Program-made: the position numbers and the translations under genes
Shown: in pieces, positions 49,575-59,846 of the stretch
Layout: each line of letters opens with the position of its first letter
How positions within the stretch are numbered: position 1 is the stretch's first letter
The notes under the pieces: generated by a model
Databases searched by the model: none
The model's input: only the letters and a program-made list of their open reading frames with translations
Told to the model about the DNA's origin: nothing
Assembly: GCA_015520045.1 (NCBI GenBank)
Contig: WAQW01000003.1
Location: 1-64,000, forward strand
DNA: 64,000 bases
Reading direction: 5' to 3'
Source: Thermoplasmata archaeon
Lineage (GTDB): Archaea; Thermoplasmatota; Thermoplasmata; Thermoplasmatales; Thermoplasmataceae

Positions 49575-50684
49575 CTAATACCTAATTCTCGGATCCAGGA
49601 GTGCGTATATAACATCAACCACCAGATTTGCTATAACGATTATAATACCGAAAAAGAATGTTGTACTCAGCACACCATATGGTGCGAAGTCAAGCACTGA
49701 GTTCAGTGCAAGCAAACCCATACCATGGTAGCTGAATATATCTTCTACAACCACCACACCGCCCAGAAGGGTCGCAAATGCCAGCACCATAACGGTGATC
49801 GCTGGTATCATAGCGTTTCTTCTGACATGCGTCCGTATTACCCACGATTCGGGAACGCCTTTAGATCTTGCGGTCTTCACATACTCCTGCGACAGGCTAT
49901 CGACCATTCCAGATCTTATAAATCTCAACAGCCCTGCGAGGAGACCATAGGTTATCGTGAGCACAGGAAGTATCACGTAGATAAATGCTCCCCATGAGAA
50001 TGAGAAATCACCATTGAGCATCCCATCAAGAATCGGTATATGCGTGGGATACGTTGTCCCGGCTCTGAACCATGATGGGGGTGACGTGAATGTGGGCATA
50101 GTCCCACCAATGGGAAGCCCGGTTACCCCTATGAGCCTGGGTACAACCCCGGCTCTGGAAAACAAAAGCTGAAGTAGAATTCCCAGAACAAAGACAGGAA
50201 ATGCATATCCCACCAGGGAAAACACTCTTCCCACGTTATCAGATACCGAGTTTGGTCTTGCCCCTATATATGTTCCAATTGGAATTGAAAGGATAACAGA
50301 TAGCAGGGTAGCAAAAAAAGCCAGCTGAACGGTATTGGGTAGGGACTTTTCAATACCCTCTAAAACCGGCAGACCACCAAACATGGGGAACTGCGTTGGA
50401 AAGAAACCCCACGTTCCGTTGACAAGGCGTTCAAGGAAGAGAATGTACTGCTGTGGGAAGGAGAGATTCAGGCCAAGTGCAATCTTTGCCTTTCTCAGCT
50501 GTGCTGCTATGTCTTTTGAGTGAGGATTGATGTACTGAGATACCAGCTGAGTTTCATGTGTTAGTTCCAATGAGTACAACAAAACGAAGGTGAAAAGCGT
50601 CAGACCAATAAGTGTTGGTACCATCAGAACAAGCCTGCGTATTATGAAATAACGTATCTTCATCTTATTGAGTAGCGATTTCAC
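49575..50684 (-). CDS. Opp/Dpp-type ABC permease (OppB-like)
   Basis: RRLVLMVPTLIGLTLFTFVLLY, GLLRFIRSGMVDSLSQEYVKTARSKGVPE, VIYALLDPRIRY. Confidence 0.94.
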   Translation of the reverse strand: MKSLLNKMKIRYFIIRRLVLMVPTLIGLTLFTFVLLYSLELTHETQLVSQYINPHSKDIAAQLRKAKIALGLNLSFPQQYILFLERLVNGTWGFFPTQFPMFGGLPVLEGIEKSLPNTVQLAFFATLLSVILSIPIGTYIGARPNSVSDNVGRVFSLVGYAFPVFVLGILLQLLFSRAGVVPRLIGVTGLPIGGTMPTFTSPPSWFRAGTTYPTHIPILDGMLNGDFSFSWGAFIYVILPVLTITYGLLAGLLRFIRSGMVDSLSQEYVKTARSKGVPESWVIRTHVRRNAMIPAITVMVLAFATLLGGVVVVEDIFSYHGMGLLALNSVLDFAPYGVLSTTFFFGIIIVIANLVVDVIYALLDPRIRY

Positions 50685-50872
50685 ATACTAAATATTTTCT
50701 TTTATAAAAGGCGGTGTGTTTTCAAATCCCATACAGACCGGCGCTGACAGGATTCAAGGAACAGGACTACCTATATCCCCGGAGTCTAAAACCTGATGAA
50801 CAGATATCATTCCCCTCCAAGGATCTGATTTCAGTTTGCAAAAGCATATAGGGTGTGAGGACAAATATAACT

Positions 50873-51961
50873 TTACATTACGTTTTCGTCCATCTGCGAG
50901 GATAGGCTGACATTGTAGACCCGTGAATTACTCTGTAATTTGAGTCTCGGGGAAAGTACGCTGTCCTTTATTTCACAGCTCTTGCCAATCTCTGTTCCAT
51001 CCATTATCACTGAGTTAACAATATGGCTGTTCTCACCTATCTGAACGGAGTTAAGAATCAGAGAGTTCTCAATTTCCACACCACCCTCTATCACAGCATT
51101 ATCGTATATGGCGGATGAATTTATTCTGCTGCCATCACCCACCGCCACGTTCCTCCCGATGAACGTTCTTCCCATCAGGGTGCCCCGTATTTTTCTGGGA
51201 GAGGTTTTTATTATCATTCTTCCCGTGATGTTGTGGTTGGAGTACTTCTTTCCATACTTTTCAGTCATTGTCTGGTTGGCACGGATCATATCCCTCGGCC
51301 TTCCTGTATCGATCCAGGTACCTTTGCCAACGTATCCGAATATCTCCTCACCGTCGGCAATAAGCTCGGGGAACAGCTGCTTTCCGAAGTCGTAGGGAGT
51401 TCCATAGGGAATTCTCTCTATTATCTCTGGTTCTATAACATAAATTCCGGCATTCACAACATTGCTGGATGTTTCTCCGGGAGATGGCTTTTCCACGAAC
51501 CTCGTTATCCTGTTATCTTCAAGCTCCACCACTCCAAGCTGTGAGGTGTCTTCCACCTCACTCAGCACTATTGTTAATTTAGAATTATTCTTTTTGTGAA
51601 AAGCTATGATATCTGCTATATCAAAATCAGCCAGTATATCACCACTTCCAACAATGATTGTATCATTGATGAATTCTTCAACGAGCTTTATTCCACCAGC
51701 GGTGCCCGCAGGAGCCTTTTCCACCGAGAAGAGTATGTTCTGATCCTCATGCTTCAGGTCAAGAACGCCGGATATAAGTGAGTCAAATTTATAGCCGGTG
51801 GTTATTATGAGATTCTTCACACCAGCCTTATAGAAAGATTCTATGGTGTACTCGATACAGGGCGTGCCTGCGATGGGTATCAATGGTTTTGGAATGGAAT
51901 ACGTTATTGGCCTGAGCCGTGTTCCCTTTCCTCCGGCCATAACAATTCCCGTAATCACCAT
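50873..51961 (-). CDS. sugar-1-phosphate nucleotidylyltransferase with left-handed beta-helix
   Basis: VMAGGKGTRLRPITYSIPKPLIPIAGTPCIEY, GSGDILADFD, hexapeptide-repeat C-terminus (NSAIYDNAVIEGGVEIENSLIL). Confidence 0.92.
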   Translation of the reverse strand: MVITGIVMAGGKGTRLRPITYSIPKPLIPIAGTPCIEYTIESFYKAGVKNLIITTGYKFDSLISGVLDLKHEDQNILFSVEKAPAGTAGGIKLVEEFINDTIIVGSGDILADFDIADIIAFHKKNNSKLTIVLSEVEDTSQLGVVELEDNRITRFVEKPSPGETSSNVVNAGIYVIEPEIIERIPYGTPYDFGKQLFPELIADGEEIFGYVGKGTWIDTGRPRDMIRANQTMTEKYGKKYSNHNITGRMIIKTSPRKIRGTLMGRTFIGRNVAVGDGSRINSSAIYDNAVIEGGVEIENSLILNSVQIGENSHIVNSVIMDGTEIGKSCEIKDSVLSPRLKLQSNSRVYNVSLSSQMDENVM

Positions 51962-51991
51962 ATTCCTGTATTTTTATAATTTATTAATAGT

Positions 51992-52290
51992 TTGGGATAA
52001 TTTACTTATGGACCAGACTGCGTTTCTGGTTATCACCGGTTGACCGATAAGTAGTATTCTCAATATCTGATTCGCTCTTTGCTGGTTACATTTAAAACTG
52101 CATGATCTGGTGATGCAGGCTGTACTTGGGTAACTCAGAACACATAACACTGAAACTCGAAAACCAATTCTTTTATAAATGTTGAAAACCCAGTAATAGC
52201 GTGGATAATTGATTGCTTATGCCAGATTGGGATAATTGTTTTTGATTTTAGATGTTACGCAAATATGAGTTATTTTACAGTATTATCGGT
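51992..52290. other. AT-rich intergenic region with direct and inverted repeats (origin-like candidate)
   Basis: TTGGGATAATT at 51992-52002 and 52227-52237; ACCGATAA at 52043-52050 with its reverse complement TTATCGGT at 52283-52290; GTGGATAATTG at 52201. Confidence 0.35.
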
Positions 52291-52364
52291 TGTTCTATCA
52301 GTATACACATAATATTTCTCATTTTTATACAATAGGATAACCATTTTTACATGCATTTTGCTGA

Positions 52365-53024
52365 ATGATCATAATGTCCTATCTAAGGATCTCAATATCT
52401 CCGGAACTGGATATCAGAGACCTTATAGAACTTATCAGGGAGCTTCACGAATCCTTCGAGATCATTCGTATTTTGGTTTCTGATGGGTTTACACTCGATA
52501 TAAGAGTCTTGAAAAAAGAGAGATATATAGCATTTCAAAGGGTTCTCAACCCTCACCAGCTTGGAAAGATCCTCATGGATACGGGAAGGGAGCCCCACAT
52601 AATAATCCTCAGATCTGAGATAGTAGATTCTTGGGATATCATAGATGTCCAGGCGCTCTATGACATATTGAGAATCAAAAGTTATGGATCATACTGCCAG
52701 GTATATCTCAACATCGTGGGAGAGGGAGGTGTTTTTGAACAGTATCTTGGTGGGACCATAAACAGAATACAAAGGAGAATGGAGGTGAGTAAAGTGGGAA
52801 GAACGGTACCAACAGTCAGGCAGGCCATAGATGATATGGTATCCAAATACAGAAAACTGGGAGAGCTTATGGGCGCTTCTGATAGAGAATTGCTCGAGAG
52901 CCTCCTGATTAGTGGAAAAAGACATTCTACCGATATAGCACTCTCCGGTGTGGATTACGAGACAGGATTCATCCTGTCAATAATGTTCGAGATGATGAAA
53001 ATAATAAAAAACAATAACAGGTGA
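52365..53024 (+). CDS. unknown protein translationally coupled to the PolB2-like gene
   Basis: 219 aa; stop/start overlap GTGA with the downstream gene; no family recognised. Confidence 0.75.
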   Translation: MIIMSYLRISISPELDIRDLIELIRELHESFEIIRILVSDGFTLDIRVLKKERYIAFQRVLNPHQLGKILMDTGREPHIIILRSEIVDSWDIIDVQALYDILRIKSYGSYCQVYLNIVGEGGVFEQYLGGTINRIQRRMEVSKVGRTVPTVRQAIDDMVSKYRKLGELMGASDRELLESLLISGKRHSTDIALSGVDYETGFILSIMFEMMKIIKNNNR

Positions 53025-55069
53025 GTTTTTTGCAAAAGGATGGGAGGATACTGATCAATGCAACGGGTGTGGATACCGTTAAATTGTGGTTCTTTCGATA
53101 TGGAAAGATTGAATACGAACATCACAGAAACCACACCTGGATCTTTGTGACAGGTACAGACTTTGATATAGATTTCCTCGAATCACAGCTAGATCTCGTA
53201 TCCGATATTCATCTTGAGAGATCGATAATGCATGATATTTATGGGCAGAGGAAGGGATTGAAGATCCACCTCAGACCATCGAGAATAAGAGATATGATCC
53301 ACGCTGTGAACACGATCGGTTTTGGGAGGAAATTTCAGATGTACAATTCAGGCATAGATCCGATCCTCAGGTACATCTCCACGAATGATCTTGAATTCTT
53401 CAGCATAGACAACCTCAGGGATCTTGAGCCAGAGATCCAGTCGATTAAGGTGGTACCTCTCATTCACGGAAACAGGGTAGATGGCTTCACACTCAATGGA
53501 ACACGGTATCCCCTAAATTACGATTCTCTCTCCACTCTTAAGAACCAAATGGAGGAGAGCCATATCATTATATGCAGCAATGAACAAGGTGGTTTCCGGA
53601 AGATCCTAGAAGCCGGAAGTACATATGGCATAGCTTTTCCACCATACAGGGAAACGCCTGGCAGAGCTTATGTGAGTTATAACCATGTCATGTATAGTGA
53701 AGCTTCATTAAAAATTTGGGGAAAAATATGCATACCCATTACCTCTTTTATATACTCAGAGGCTGGTATGTATGGCGTTTATCAGGTCTCGCGGATATCA
53801 TCTCTTCCGCCGGAAACGGTTGCGAAGATAACCCCGGGAACAGCTGTATCGGCACTCGAGATATCTCATGCACTGAAGAACAATATTCTGATACCGCACC
53901 ACAAACGAGATTATGAGGGTGAAAAATCTATTGGAGAGCTGTTTGAACTTGACCGGGGAGGGCTCGTCTTGCAACCCGCCCCGGGCATCTACGAGAATGT
54001 GTATGAACTGGATTTCTCCTCGATGTATCCCAGCATTATAGTGAGGTACAATCTATCCCCGGAAACCTTATCAAAGGTACATGGGAAGAAAATACCGGGA
54101 ACTCCTTATTTTGTGCTCACAGTGAGAAGAGGATTCTTACCGGAATCTCTCTCAGAGCTTTTGGGCATGAGACTATTTTACAAACATATAAGAGCGGAAC
54201 ACCCAGCGTATGAGGCAAGAAACATTGCGTTGAAATGGTTACTGCTGACCTCTTTCGGGTATACAGGATACAAAAATGCTAAATTCGGTAAAATAGAAAT
54301 CCACGAAGCCATAACTTCTATCGGCAGATGGGCACTCTCAAAATCCATCAAAATGGCACAGGATCGCGGTTTTAAGGTGATCCATGGAATTGTTGATTCC
54401 CTATGGTTGCAGGGTGATGGTGATGTTGCCTCTCTCGTAAGGGACATAGAGAAGGAGACATCCCTTGAAATAACCGTTGAGGGGCATTACCGGTGGGTAA
54501 TTTTCTTTCCCACGATGGATGGTCTCGGAGCTACCAACAGATATGTGGGGCTGAAAGATGATCGAACGTACAAAGTCAGAGGCATAGAGCTGAGAAGATC
54601 AGATATACCACCCATAGCGAAGAGATTTCAGATAGAAGCGCTCGAACTGTTGAAAACCTGTAACACATCGGAAGAGATACTCAGAAAAAAGATGGGCATT
54701 GAGAGGTTAAAGGATCGATATCTAAAAAAACTGCTGAGACCGGATCCTGAAGACCTGTACGTGAAATTAAAGGTTTCCAAAAGGCTCTCAGATTACAGGG
54801 TGAACAATCTCCAGAGAAGGACGCTCCTGGAATTCAGAAGGAAGGGTGTTGAACTTCAACCCGGGCAGTCCGTTAGCGTTGTTGTAAAACCAGAGGGGAT
54901 GGAAAAAATCACAGATGATCACGATGATGGGTTCAACAGAGAGTATTACAGGCGCATTCTCAGAAGAGCGTTCAAGATGTTTGACTTCATCTTTTCTCTG
55001 GACAGAACTGTCAAAGATCTCAGCTCATACGATCAAGAACTTCCTCAACCTTCTTCTCAAGAACCCTGA
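53021..55069 (+). CDS. B-family DNA polymerase, PolB2-like, degenerate motif C and exonuclease region
   Basis: Motif A YELDFSSMYPSIIVRYN, fingers ALKWLLLTSFGYTGYKNAKFG, motif C HGIVDSLWLQ in place of YGDTDS; no recognisable DxE exonuclease motif. Confidence 0.85.
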   Translation: MSFLQKDGRILINATGVDTVKLWFFRYGKIEYEHHRNHTWIFVTGTDFDIDFLESQLDLVSDIHLERSIMHDIYGQRKGLKIHLRPSRIRDMIHAVNTIGFGRKFQMYNSGIDPILRYISTNDLEFFSIDNLRDLEPEIQSIKVVPLIHGNRVDGFTLNGTRYPLNYDSLSTLKNQMEESHIIICSNEQGGFRKILEAGSTYGIAFPPYRETPGRAYVSYNHVMYSEASLKIWGKICIPITSFIYSEAGMYGVYQVSRISSLPPETVAKITPGTAVSALEISHALKNNILIPHHKRDYEGEKSIGELFELDRGGLVLQPAPGIYENVYELDFSSMYPSIIVRYNLSPETLSKVHGKKIPGTPYFVLTVRRGFLPESLSELLGMRLFYKHIRAEHPAYEARNIALKWLLLTSFGYTGYKNAKFGKIEIHEAITSIGRWALSKSIKMAQDRGFKVIHGIVDSLWLQGDGDVASLVRDIEKETSLEITVEGHYRWVIFFPTMDGLGATNRYVGLKDDRTYKVRGIELRRSDIPPIAKRFQIEALELLKTCNTSEEILRKKMGIERLKDRYLKKLLRPDPEDLYVKLKVSKRLSDYRVNNLQRRTLLEFRRKGVELQPGQSVSVVVKPEGMEKITDDHDDGFNREYYRRILRRAFKMFDFIFSLDRTVKDLSSYDQELPQPSSQEP

Positions 55070-56135
55070 CAGGGGTATCGTTTATCATTATACTCTTGGA
55101 TACCCCTTTCCTACTACCATGACCCTCAATGACGCTCTCTATCATTCCCAAATCTTCCAGTTTGCGTACTATCCGGTAGATCATCGACATGGTGGGACTC
55201 CGTCTAAGCCTGCTCTCCATGAGGATCTCCGTGTTCATAACGATACAGGGAATGTCTGTCTTTGTGAACCTGTACAGGCATCTGCAGGTGGCGAGAAGAA
55301 CTATCAGCTCCTCCTCACTAAGCTGTACCAACTTACTCTCCGTGATGTAGGGGTTTATCAGGGCGTTAGCGGCTCTCACATCATCACTCCCTATTATACC
55401 AGAAGAAACGTAATCAGCGATATACGAGGATTTCTGGAGAAGCTCGATTGCCAATCTCGCACTCCCATACTGAGACGATACCTTGGCGATCATTCTCAGG
55501 ATCTCAGGGCTGTATGTTCCATCATAGAGGGCATCCCTGGCTCTCCTCATTATGATTCCATAAAGTTCACTGAATGAATACCTGGAGAATCTCAAGGTTG
55601 AAATTGGGAGCGGTGAGATCTTTCGAGAACCCCTCAGAAATGTACCGGGATCATCCACGGAAATGAGCACGGTGGACAGTGTCAGATTGTACGCCTCGGA
55701 GGATCGGAGAAGCATCTGCAGCCCGGCCAGATCATTTCTGAGCAGGTTTGATGCTTCATCTATTATCAGAAGGATGTTCATTCCCTTCTGCTTCTGCCAG
55801 TTCGATATCTGCCGAAAAATCTCTGTTGTCGATGGCCTCGCAACACCGGAATTTCTGAGCTTTAACATAACGTCTGCCAGTATGGATCTTGTGGTGGGGT
55901 GTGAAAGAGCGTTAAAATAGAAAGATCTGAATTCCGTGTGATTCAGTAAGGTGAATTTTGACGTTGTCGTTTTACCGACCCCGGGAGAGCCGTAAATAAA
56001 CAGTGTGGTGGATATTCCATCTCTGAGAGGTTTCACAACGAGCTCTTCAAGCCTCTGAATCTCCCTCTCCCGGAAGGGTAGTTCCGAGGGTATATAGACC
56101 GGATCGAGAACCTCGGCGTTTTTAATGATAGTCAT
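55020..56135 (-). CDS. Orc1/Cdc6-family AAA+ replication initiator
   Basis: LPFREREIQRLEELV, Walker A YGSPGVGKTTTSK, Walker B LLIIDEASNL, C-terminal winged helix (TMSMIYRIVRKLEDLGMIE). Confidence 0.9.
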   Translation of the reverse strand: MTIIKNAEVLDPVYIPSELPFREREIQRLEELVVKPLRDGISTTLFIYGSPGVGKTTTSKFTLLNHTEFRSFYFNALSHPTTRSILADVMLKLRNSGVARPSTTEIFRQISNWQKQKGMNILLIIDEASNLLRNDLAGLQMLLRSSEAYNLTLSTVLISVDDPGTFLRGSRKISPLPISTLRFSRYSFSELYGIIMRRARDALYDGTYSPEILRMIAKVSSQYGSARLAIELLQKSSYIADYVSSGIIGSDDVRAANALINPYITESKLVQLSEEELIVLLATCRCLYRFTKTDIPCIVMNTEILMESRLRRSPTMSMIYRIVRKLEDLGMIESVIEGHGSRKGVSKSIMINDTPVRVLEKKVEEVLDRMS

Positions 56136-56358
56136 CCTGCTCGTTCAGTTATTGAAATGAGCATATAAGAATCACACATTGCCATTCAATTGCAAACTTT
56201 ATTCAGAGTCAGCCTATTTTCCCCTTGCTTTCTAAGAGCCATACAGGTCACGTTGCGAATGAACCATCTTTACACGCCGGTGATCACACTCAAAAAATGG
56301 CAGGAAATTCACGCCGGGAAAGATCAGCAGGGTATTATTTATACGTGCAAATAATGAC

Positions 56359-56991
56359 ATGATTGATATGGATATTGGTTCTGGACGAAAAATAGTGGTA
56401 ATGGCATCCGGTCGAGGAACCACCTTCGAGGCCATCGCACGGGCAACCTTAAGCGGTAAAATAAATGCGGAAATCGGTGCACTCATATGCAACAACCCGA
56501 CTGCCGGAGCGATCGATATTGCCAAAAATCTCGGAATTAGATATCATATTATTCCTCGCGGCGGAAAGAGAATGAATCAGAAGCTGGAAAAGTTGCTAGA
56601 TCAGCTATCACCAGATCTCGTGGTTCTGGCAGGTTTCCTTAAGATTATTCCTCCGCACATAATAGAAAGATACAGAGAAAAGATCATAAACACACACCCA
56701 TCTCTCCTTCCATGTTTTGGTGGCATGGGATTCTACGGAATAAAGGTGCATGAAAGCGTGATTGCCAGTGGAGCGAAATTCAGCGGTTGTACCGTTCACT
56801 TTGTTTCTGATGACGTGGATGGTGGACCGATCATCTCCCAGGAGGTAGTACCGGTATCGGGCAACGATGATGCTCAGAGCCTGGAGAGGAAGGTGCATGA
56901 AAAGGAACTGGATCTCATAGTTCGCACGATAAGGGACCTTCTTGGAAGGAAATACAGGATCGTTGGCAAAAGAGTCATATTCTATCAGTAG
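56359..56991 (+). CDS. purN: phosphoribosylglycinamide formyltransferase
   Basis: VVMASGRGTTFEAIA, DLVVLAGFLKIIPPHII, NTHPSLLPCFGG, GCTVHFVSDDVDGGPII. Confidence 0.94.
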   Translation: MIDMDIGSGRKIVVMASGRGTTFEAIARATLSGKINAEIGALICNNPTAGAIDIAKNLGIRYHIIPRGGKRMNQKLEKLLDQLSPDLVVLAGFLKIIPPHIIERYREKIINTHPSLLPCFGGMGFYGIKVHESVIASGAKFSGCTVHFVSDDVDGGPIISQEVVPVSGNDDAQSLERKVHEKELDLIVRTIRDLLGRKYRIVGKRVIFYQ

Positions 56992-57925
56992 GGCTACGCA
57001 CATCCACAGTATGTCCACGGTAAGAATAACGGATTAGAAGTATAATACCGGCAACGCCTGTCACGAACATAATAAGGTAAAAAGGAATAAGCAGTGGAAA
57101 CGAAGCTCTGTATACTTCAAAGAGGCCTGATGGGCCATTCATTAACCAGTGCATTAGTATATCAAGGTATGGCCCAAATTTGAGATATGCGAAACCGAGA
57201 GCTATACCGGCGATCGCGACGGGAAGTATTTTCCCGAGATCCCAGACTCCAAAATAGACATGTGCATATGCCCATATTGCACTCGTGATAATCACCAGTA
57301 TCAGATCCCATCGATTTAGCTTCAGCCCATACCTCTCCCGGTAAAAACCTGGAGCAAAGAACGATAGCGCGGAATCCCTCAGATTTCCCGTTTTCATATA
57401 GATCATGAGGAAAATAAATATTCCCAGAGGAAGGATTCTGAAACCGAATTCCTCCACGAAAGGAGCATATATAAGGGAGTTGTATAACATATAGGGGTTA
57501 GTTCTCAGGAGTTTTTCCAGGGGAGCCCCTCCCAGGCTAACACCGAAGGCCTGCTCGATTAAAACGGACACAATACTTAGGAGGAAGATTGCCGGCGTGA
57601 CGACTGCAAAGTATCCGGCTGGGGAGTCGATGAGCCTCTTTTTCTGTGTGGTGGATTTGAAGAACAGTACTGTAAACAGTCCGAAATACAGGATAACCAT
57701 GATCTCCGTTAAGATCAGCACCGGAACATTTCCCAATGTTACGGGCAAAATCATAATGAAGAGGTAAACAGGAACAGAAAGAGAATAATATCGTATGTTT
57801 CCGGCGTTAAAGAGATAAAACAGGGATGCCACAAAAACTGCAAAAGATATGGAAACCATGCCTAGAGCGTACAGACTGGATATTCTGAATCCAACATGAT
57901 CATCGCCGGGTGGTGTGTCGACCAT
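56975..57925 (-). CDS. CPBP-family (CAAX/ABI) intramembrane metalloprotease
   Basis: PFVEEFGFRILPLG (EExxxR), WAYAHVYFG, MHWLMNG, multiple TM segments. Confidence 0.85.
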   Translation of the reverse strand: MVDTPPGDDHVGFRISSLYALGMVSISFAVFVASLFYLFNAGNIRYYSLSVPVYLFIMILPVTLGNVPVLILTEIMVILYFGLFTVLFFKSTTQKKRLIDSPAGYFAVVTPAIFLLSIVSVLIEQAFGVSLGGAPLEKLLRTNPYMLYNSLIYAPFVEEFGFRILPLGIFIFLMIYMKTGNLRDSALSFFAPGFYRERYGLKLNRWDLILVIITSAIWAYAHVYFGVWDLGKILPVAIAGIALGFAYLKFGPYLDILMHWLMNGPSGLFEVYRASFPLLIPFYLIMFVTGVAGIILLIRYSYRGHTVDVRSPTDRI

Positions 57926-58262
57926 AAATTCATAGTGATTATATTTTAATCATATAAATAATGTTGTTTTTCCTTATGGAACCAACACCACTGGATTAAG
58001 CCTCCCCGGGCAAGCTTTAATGATACTGTTAAGACCGACGGTAGAAGAGATCAGGATATTGAAAAATGGATACCAGCACCTGATGCTGGAAGATCCTGAA
58101 TCTGATCATGGAAAAATAATCTGTTTCTTTTTAAAATAAGCATAAAATTAATCTAAAAATGATGGAGATATCTGAGATAAATTGTTCAACTTATCTACAC
58201 ATCATTTTTTGTATGATTCCCAATCCGTAAGAGAACATGAAAATTAGTAGGGTAGAATAATC

Positions 58263-58670
58263 TCAGGACAGATCTACAGCAAATTTATAGCCATACTGGA
58301 TTATTCCCCCGGGCCCATCCTCGTGGATTCTCCTGAACACACTGTGCACTCTTTTACCGATCTCGATCTGGTCAAGTGGAGTGTCAACAATCTGTGCTGT
58401 GATGGTTGGACCCTCATCCAGATCTATCAGGGCGAGTACATACGGTCTCTGCCTCTTGAATGCCCTTGGAGAATCATGAACCACAGTGAAGCTGGATATT
58501 GTTCCCTTTCCGCTGAGTTCCACCTCTCGCATCTTTCCTATTGAGTCTCTGTGGCAAATCGGGCAGACGTCTCTCGGTGGAAAGAATATTCTCTTGCAGT
58601 TCCCACACTCATGCGCCACAAGCCTGTACCTGTGATCCGATTCTCTCCAGATACGTGATAATTCTCCCAT
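58263..58670 (-). CDS. DUF35 OB-fold zinc-ribbon protein (acyl-CoA associated)
   Basis: CGNCKRIFFPPRDVCPIC zinc ribbon, GKGTISSFTVVHDSP; operon with thiolase and HMG-CoA synthase. Confidence 0.92.
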   Translation of the reverse strand: MGELSRIWRESDHRYRLVAHECGNCKRIFFPPRDVCPICHRDSIGKMREVELSGKGTISSFTVVHDSPRAFKRQRPYVLALIDLDEGPTITAQIVDTPLDQIEIGKRVHSVFRRIHEDGPGGIIQYGYKFAVDLS

Positions 58671-59846
58671 TTAAGCACCTCCCAGTATGTGAACTATGGA
58701 AGTGGATCCACTTCCACCCATGTTATGCAGCATAGCATACTCCAGACCCTTGATCTGCCTTTCACCGGCTCTGTTCTTGAACTGAAGGTAGGCCTCAACG
58801 GCCTGACCAACGCCTGTCGCACCAAAGGGATTGCCCTTTGCCTTCAATCCTCCAGAGGGATTCACGGGAATGCGCCCATCGAGCTTGATATCCGCTTCAA
58901 CGAGATCTTTGGCCTTTCCCTTCTCCGCAAAACCGAGATCCTCGAGAGCGATCAGACCGTAGATGCTGTAGGAATTGTGCAGTTCAACCATCCCTATCTG
59001 ATCATTTCTGATGCCAGCCTTCTCAAGAGCCTTACGTGCGGCGATCACTGTGGAATCCAACCTATAAATACTTTCTCTGCTGTGCAGTGCAAGAAAATCC
59101 TGAGCAATGGATGATGCTATTATCCTCACACCATCGATCTTGTTTTTTTTCACAAATTCCTCAGACGCCAGCAACAGTGCTGCAGCCCCGTCGCCAATGG
59201 GACTGCAATCCATTATATTAAGTGGTTCAGCCACCGGTAAAGAATTCAGGGCGGTCTCCACAGATATACGATTTCTGAACTGAGCATCTGGATTCTTTGA
59301 AGCATTCTCGTGATCGTTCACTGAAATTCTGGCCAGAACCTCCTTGGAGACGTTAAAATCTTTCATGTATTTTCTTGCAGTCAGAGCGGCAACTGCAGCC
59401 GGTGTTGCACCGAAGAACGCTTCCCACTCACTGTCAAGCAGGGTGCTCGTTTTATCCAGAATCTCAGATCCATAGATGTCAGTGAGTTTTTCAACCCCTC
59501 CGATCATTGCAACGTTGTATTCTCCTGATCTGATGGATAGGTAAGCTTCCCTTATTGCTGCAGCTCCCGATGCCGTGGACGCTTCTACCCTCAGAGCCGG
59601 AATGTGATCAGCAGCTATGCCCGAAAAATCAGAGATGAGTGATCCTATATCGTTCTGATAACTGATACCGGCTCCCAGGGTGTTACTTCCATAGAGGATG
59701 TCAATATCTTTGGTGTACACACCTGCGTCCTCCACGGCCTTGAGGCCTGCCTCAACAGCAAGCTCCCTCAGTGATTTATCCCACAACTCTCCAAACTTTG
59801 TTTCTCCTGCCCCAATAATATACACATCATTCAAGGTTACCACCAA
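58671..59846 (-). CDS. acetyl-CoA acetyltransferase (thiolase family)
   Basis: [74 protein letters not shown]. Confidence 0.92.
   Translation of the reverse strand: MVVTLNDVYIIGAGETKFGELWDKSLRELAVEAGLKAVEDAGVYTKDIDILYGSNTLGAGISYQNDIGSLISDFSGIAADHIPALRVEASTASGAAAIREAYLSIRSGEYNVAMIGGVEKLTDIYGSEILDKTSTLLDSEWEAFFGATPAAVAALTARKYMKDFNVSKEVLARISVNDHENASKNPDAQFRNRISVETALNSLPVAEPLNIMDCSPIGDGAAALLLASEEFVKKNKIDGVRIIASSIAQDFLALHSRESIYRLDSTVIAARKALEKAGIRNDQIGMVELHNSYSIYGLIALEDLGFAEKGKAKDLVEADIKLDGRIPVNPSGGLKAKGNPFGATGVGQAVEAYLQFKNRAGERQIKGLEYAMLHNMGGSGSTSIVHILGGA

Noticed and set aside
53021-55069. Fully inactivated polymerase
   Set aside because: Motif A Asp and the second motif C Asp appear retained, so complete catalytic loss cannot be claimed from sequence.
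54915-55577. 220-aa plus-strand ORF
   Set aside because: Overlaps the PolB 3' end out of frame and is antisense to the strongly supported Orc1/Cdc6 gene.
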